Shown: piece by piece, positions 61,389 to 64,000 of the stretch
How the letters are laid out: every line of letters starts with the position of its first letter
How positions within the stretch are numbered: the stretch's first letter is position 1
Source of the DNA: Erysipelothrix piscisicarius
GTDB lineage: Bacteria; Bacillota_I; Bacilli_A; Erysipelotrichales; Erysipelotrichaceae
NCBI RefSeq assembly: GCF_003931795.1
Contig: NZ_CP034234.1
Span: forward strand, 1,550,001-1,614,000
Direction: 5' to 3'
Length of the DNA: 64,000 nt
Translations under genes and position numbers: made by a program
Notes under the pieces: model-generated
Told to the model about the DNA's origin: nothing
Databases searched by the model: none
The model's input: only the letters and a program-made list of their open reading frames with translations

Positions 61389-61397
61389 TGGTATAAT
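61389..61397 (+). promoter_or_regulatory. Extended -10 promoter of the lactonase gene
   Basis: TGGTATAAT, an extended -10 element, 18 bases before the start codon; AGGAGGG lies at 61404-61410. Confidence 0.6.
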
Positions 61398-61414
61398 TCA
61401 TTTAGGAGGGTTTT

Positions 61415-62377
61415 ATGACAAAAATATTACTTGGAACTTATACAAAATCTGAAAGCAAAGGAATTTATGAGATCGATCTAATCAATGATCGTTTACATAA
61501 TTTAACGCACATTGCGGACGTAGAAAACCCAACTTATCTTGACTACGATCCATCCACGCAAACGCTTTTTAGCGTTTATCAAAAAGAAAATCAAGCAGGA
61601 ATTGCGACATGGAAGTATCTTAGCGTGAACACCGAGTTGCTTGAGTCTTTCACCGAGCCTGGACCTGCACCGTGTTATGTTGCATACGATCAAAACGAAG
61701 ATCAAATTTACGACGCAAATTACCATAAAGGACGTGTCAATGTTTATAAGAATCATCAAGTCTTTAAAAAAATTGAGTATAAAGACGGATCGCATGCCCA
61801 TTTCGTAAACAAGAAGCCCAATACGGAATTTGTTTATGTTTGCGATCTGGGGTTGGATACAGTTCGTAAATACGAACTCATGAATGAAATCGCAACTTAT
61901 AAGGCACCCGAAGGGTCTGGTCCGCGTCACCTTGCCTTTCATCCACAATTACCACTTCTCTATCTATTTTCGGAGCATACATGTCATGTTACGGTTTTAG
62001 AAAATGACGGATTTGATTTTATCGAGCACGGTGTGTTTGATGCATTGCAAGAAATTGATGCAATCCGATCTGCAGCTGCAATTCGAATCTCTAAAGACGG
62101 AAACTATCTCTATGTATCCAACCGTGGTCACGACTCCATCACAGTCTTTAAAATCAGTCAAGACGGACTCCAGCTTGAATTCATTCAAAATATTTCAAGC
62201 TTTGGTGAACATCCTCGTGATTTTGCCCTTAGTCCAGATGATGAATACCTGGTTTGCGCAAACCGCGATACCAACAATCTCACCTTATACGCAAGAAATC
62301 ACGAGACTGGCATGCTGACATTACTCCAATCAGATGTTTACGCTCCCGAATGTGTCTCTGTCCTTTTCATCTCATAA
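61415..62377 (+). CDS. YkgB/Pgl-type lactonase, probably 6-phosphogluconolactonase
   Basis: 320 residues, cytosolic, seven-bladed beta-propeller of the lactonase family (PF10282). LLGTYTKSESKGIYEIDL opens the first blade. SHAHFVNKKPNTEFVYVCDL near 125, GSGPRHLAFHPQLPLLYL near 168 and GEHPRDFALSPDDEYLVCAN near 270 are the recurring blade motifs. Relatives hydrolyse 6-phosphogluconolactone to 6-phosphogluconate. It is divergent from the GH4 gene and has its own terminator. The substrate is by family only. Confidence 0.85.
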   Translation: MTKILLGTYTKSESKGIYEIDLINDRLHNLTHIADVENPTYLDYDPSTQTLFSVYQKENQAGIATWKYLSVNTELLESFTEPGPAPCYVAYDQNEDQIYDANYHKGRVNVYKNHQVFKKIEYKDGSHAHFVNKKPNTEFVYVCDLGLDTVRKYELMNEIATYKAPEGSGPRHLAFHPQLPLLYLFSEHTCHVTVLENDGFDFIEHGVFDALQEIDAIRSAAAIRISKDGNYLYVSNRGHDSITVFKISQDGLQLEFIQNISSFGEHPRDFALSPDDEYLVCANRDTNNLTLYARNHETGMLTLLQSDVYAPECVSVLFIS

Positions 62378-62387
62378 TCTTTAACCT

Positions 62388-62415
62388 AAGACATCGTGAT
62401 CATGCGATGTCTTTT
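62388..62415 (+). terminator. Intrinsic terminator of the lactonase gene
   Basis: AAGACATCG pairs with CGATGTCTT around eight bases, followed by TT. Confidence 0.8.
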
Positions 62416-62426
62416 CAACATACAAA

Positions 62427-62453
62427 AAAATCACGCGGTATAGGCGTGATTTT
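62427..62453 (-). terminator. Intrinsic terminator of pflB
   Basis: AAAATCACGC pairs with GCGTGATTTT around seven bases, with a T-run on the minus strand. Confidence 0.85.
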
Positions 62454-62478
62454 TAATTGTTGCTTAATTAATTATAAA

Positions 62479-64000
62479 TTAAACCGTTCTTTCGTGAGCC
62501 GTTCTCATAAGAACATCAAGTTGTTGTTCTTTTGTAAGTTCGACAAATCGAACAGCATAACCGGATACACGAATTGTTAAGTTAGGGTATTTCAATGGAT
62601 TGGCCATCGCATCTTCAAGAAGTGCATTATCAAATACGTTAACGTTTAAGTGGTAAGCTCCTTGTGCGAAGTAACCGTCCATAATACCACGTAGGTTTAC
62701 GATACGTTCGTCTGAAGTTTTACCCATTGCAATTGGCGCAATTGTTTGTGTATTTGAGATCCCATCAAGTGCACAGTTATAGTCTAATTTAGCTGTTGAG
62801 TTTAATGAAGCTAATAAACCATTCTTTTCTGCACCGTATGATGGGTTTGCACCAGCTGCTAAAGGAACACCTTGTCCACGTCCATCAGGTGTATTACCTG
62901 TAGCTTTACCATAAACAACATTTGATGTGATTGTAAGCAAGCTTAATGTTGGTGTTGAGTTGCGGTATGTATGGTGACGTTTGATTTGTCCCATGAAGTA
63001 TTGTAATGCCCAGTTTGCAAGATCATCTGCACGGTCATCATCATTACCATATTTAGGGAAGTCTCCTTCGACTTCATAATCTACTACTAAACCTTTTTCG
63101 TCACGGATCGTCTTAACCTTAGCGTATTTGATTGCTGATAAGGAGTCAGCAACGTGTGAAATACCTGCAATACCAGTTGCAAACGTACGTTTAAGATCGG
63201 AATCCATTAATGCAAGTTGGGCTTTTTCATAAGCATATTTATCATGCATGTAGTGAATTGAGTTTAATGTATTTACATATAATTCAGCTAACCAGTCCAT
63301 CATGTCTTGGTAAGCAACTTTAACTTCATCAAAGTTTAAGTATTCTGAAGTAATTGGACGTAAACGTGGTCCAACTTGTGCTTTTGTCACTTCATCAATA
63401 CCGCCGTTGATAGCGTAAAGTAAACATTTAATTAAGTTCGCACGTGCTCCAAAGAATTGCATATCTTTACCAATTACAGTAGCGGATACACAACATGCAA
63501 TCGCAACGTCGTCTGAACCCCATTTTTCACGAAGTAATGTATCATTTTCAAATTGAATTGAAGATGTTTCAATAGCAATTCGTGAAGCAAATGTACGGAA
63601 TCCTTCTGGTAATTCTTTACAGTAAAGAACTGTTAAGTTTGGTTCTGGTGAAGGTCCCATGTTAATGAGTGTATGAAGTAAACGGAAGTCTGTCTTTGTA
63701 ACGAGTGAACGTCCATCAAATTCCATACCTGCGATTGATAATGTTGCCCAAATTGGGTATCCACTAAATAGTGCATTATATTCAGGTGTACGCGCAAATT
63801 TAACCATACGTAGTTTCATTACGAGGTGGTCAATAAGTTCTTGTGCTTCTTTTTCAGTAATCACACCATTGTCTAAATCACGTTGGATATAGATATCAAG
63901 GAATTCTGAGATACGTCCAATTGACATCGCTGCACCGTTATTTTCTTTGATTGCTGCTAAGTAACCAAAGTATAACCATTGAACTGCTTCTTTTGCATTT
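62479..64000 (-). CDS. pflB: Formate acetyltransferase (pyruvate formate-lyase), N-terminus outside the window
   Basis: Glycyl-radical enzyme converting pyruvate and CoA to acetyl-CoA and formate under anaerobic conditions. 507 C-terminal codons are visible and the frame is open to the edge. The catalytic Cys pair is in [19 protein letters not shown], and the radical Gly is in [13 protein letters not shown] near the C-terminus. [14 protein letters not shown] and [20 protein letters not shown] are typical. Together with pyruvate dehydrogenase, the cell has two routes to acetyl-CoA, one for aerobic and one for anaerobic growth. Its activase is not in the window. Confidence 0.96.
   Translation of the reverse strand, partial: NAKEAVQWLYFGYLAAIKENNGAAMSIGRISEFLDIYIQRDLDNGVITEKEAQELIDHLVMKLRMVKFARTPEYNALFSGYPIWATLSIAGMEFDGRSLVTKTDFRLLHTLINMGPSPEPNLTVLYCKELPEGFRTFASRIAIETSSIQFENDTLLREKWGSDDVAIACCVSATVIGKDMQFFGARANLIKCLLYAINGGIDEVTKAQVGPRLRPITSEYLNFDEVKVAYQDMMDWLAELYVNTLNSIHYMHDKYAYEKAQLALMDSDLKRTFATGIAGISHVADSLSAIKYAKVKTIRDEKGLVVDYEVEGDFPKYGNDDDRADDLANWALQYFMGQIKRHHTYRNSTPTLSLLTITSNVVYGKATGNTPDGRGQGVPLAAGANPSYGAEKNGLLASLNSTAKLDYNCALDGISNTQTIAPIAMGKTSDERIVNLRGIMDGYFAQGAYHLNVNVFDNALLEDAMANPLKYPNLTIRVSGYAVRFVELTKEQQLDVLMRTAHERTV

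Overview
The window is AT-rich, low-GC Gram-positive DNA. It most resembles Erysipelothrix (class Erysipelotrichia, probably E. rhusiopathiae). This is inferred from gene content: a choline-binding-type surface glucosaminidase, a LicC-like nucleotidyltransferase, pyruvate dehydrogenase fed by a lipoate scavenging ligase, pyruvate formate-lyase, and many peptide, amino-acid and sugar ABC transporters. No database search was possible. Most genes lie on the minus strand. Both window edges cut genes: an OppF-like ATPase on the left and pflB on the right.

Layout. 1-6 kb: oligopeptide transporter oppA-oppB-oppC-oppF-like. OppC carries an extracellular seven-repeat RCC1-like propeller and the ATPase a ~170-residue insertion. 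6.3-12.6 kb: pyruvate dehydrogenase complex (pdhA, pdhB, pdhC, lpdA) and lplA. 12.7-19.7 kb: a DUF2721 membrane protein, a decayed IS3-like element, a TagF-like glycerophosphotransferase, ppiB, a GntR/UTRA regulator, a DUF3284-like protein and an M42 peptidase. 19.9-23.5 kb: a heterodimeric ABC exporter with both halves broken. 23.6-29.7 kb: a 5'-nucleotidase-like enzyme, purA, cysE, a deoxynucleoside kinase, and a WYL regulator overlapping an unknown gene. 29.8-35.2 kb: a Ugp-like ABC operon with three independent lesions and an intact metallo-beta-lactamase-fold gene. 35.3-40.4 kb: one rRNA operon (16S-23S-5S, no spacer tRNA) with its promoter, processing stems and terminator. 40.6-44.6 kb: a TrpXYZ-like ABC importer and a broken second binding-protein gene, each behind a leader-peptide attenuator. 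44.8-46.5 kb: pepF. 46.6-59.0 kb: surface genes (glucosaminidase, sugar transferase, LicC-like and PhnW-like pair, DHHW/MBOAT acetylation pair), tRNA-Ser and a broken RpiR regulator, bracketed by two near-identical IS3-family copies. 59-64 kb: HAD phosphatase, GH4 phospho-glycosidase, a lactonase and pflB.

Three themes stand out. First, the attenuators: the leader before the intact aromatic-amino-acid-type transporter encodes a 20-residue peptide ending in Trp, three Tyr and Phe codons. It also contains complementary segments that support mutually exclusive 1:2, 2:3 and 3:4 hairpins. Second, both copies of the 1.27-kb IS sit inside the loop of an intrinsic terminator between convergent genes, each with a 3-bp target duplication. 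Third, gene decay is concentrated in transporters: single-base or 14-bp lesions affect oppA, both exporter halves, three of the Ugp-like genes and the second aromatic binding protein.

Limits: all boundaries, folds and family names come from reading the sequence. Single-base frameshifts cannot be told from sequencing errors here. The in-frame nonsense codons and the 14-bp duplication are less likely to be artefacts.
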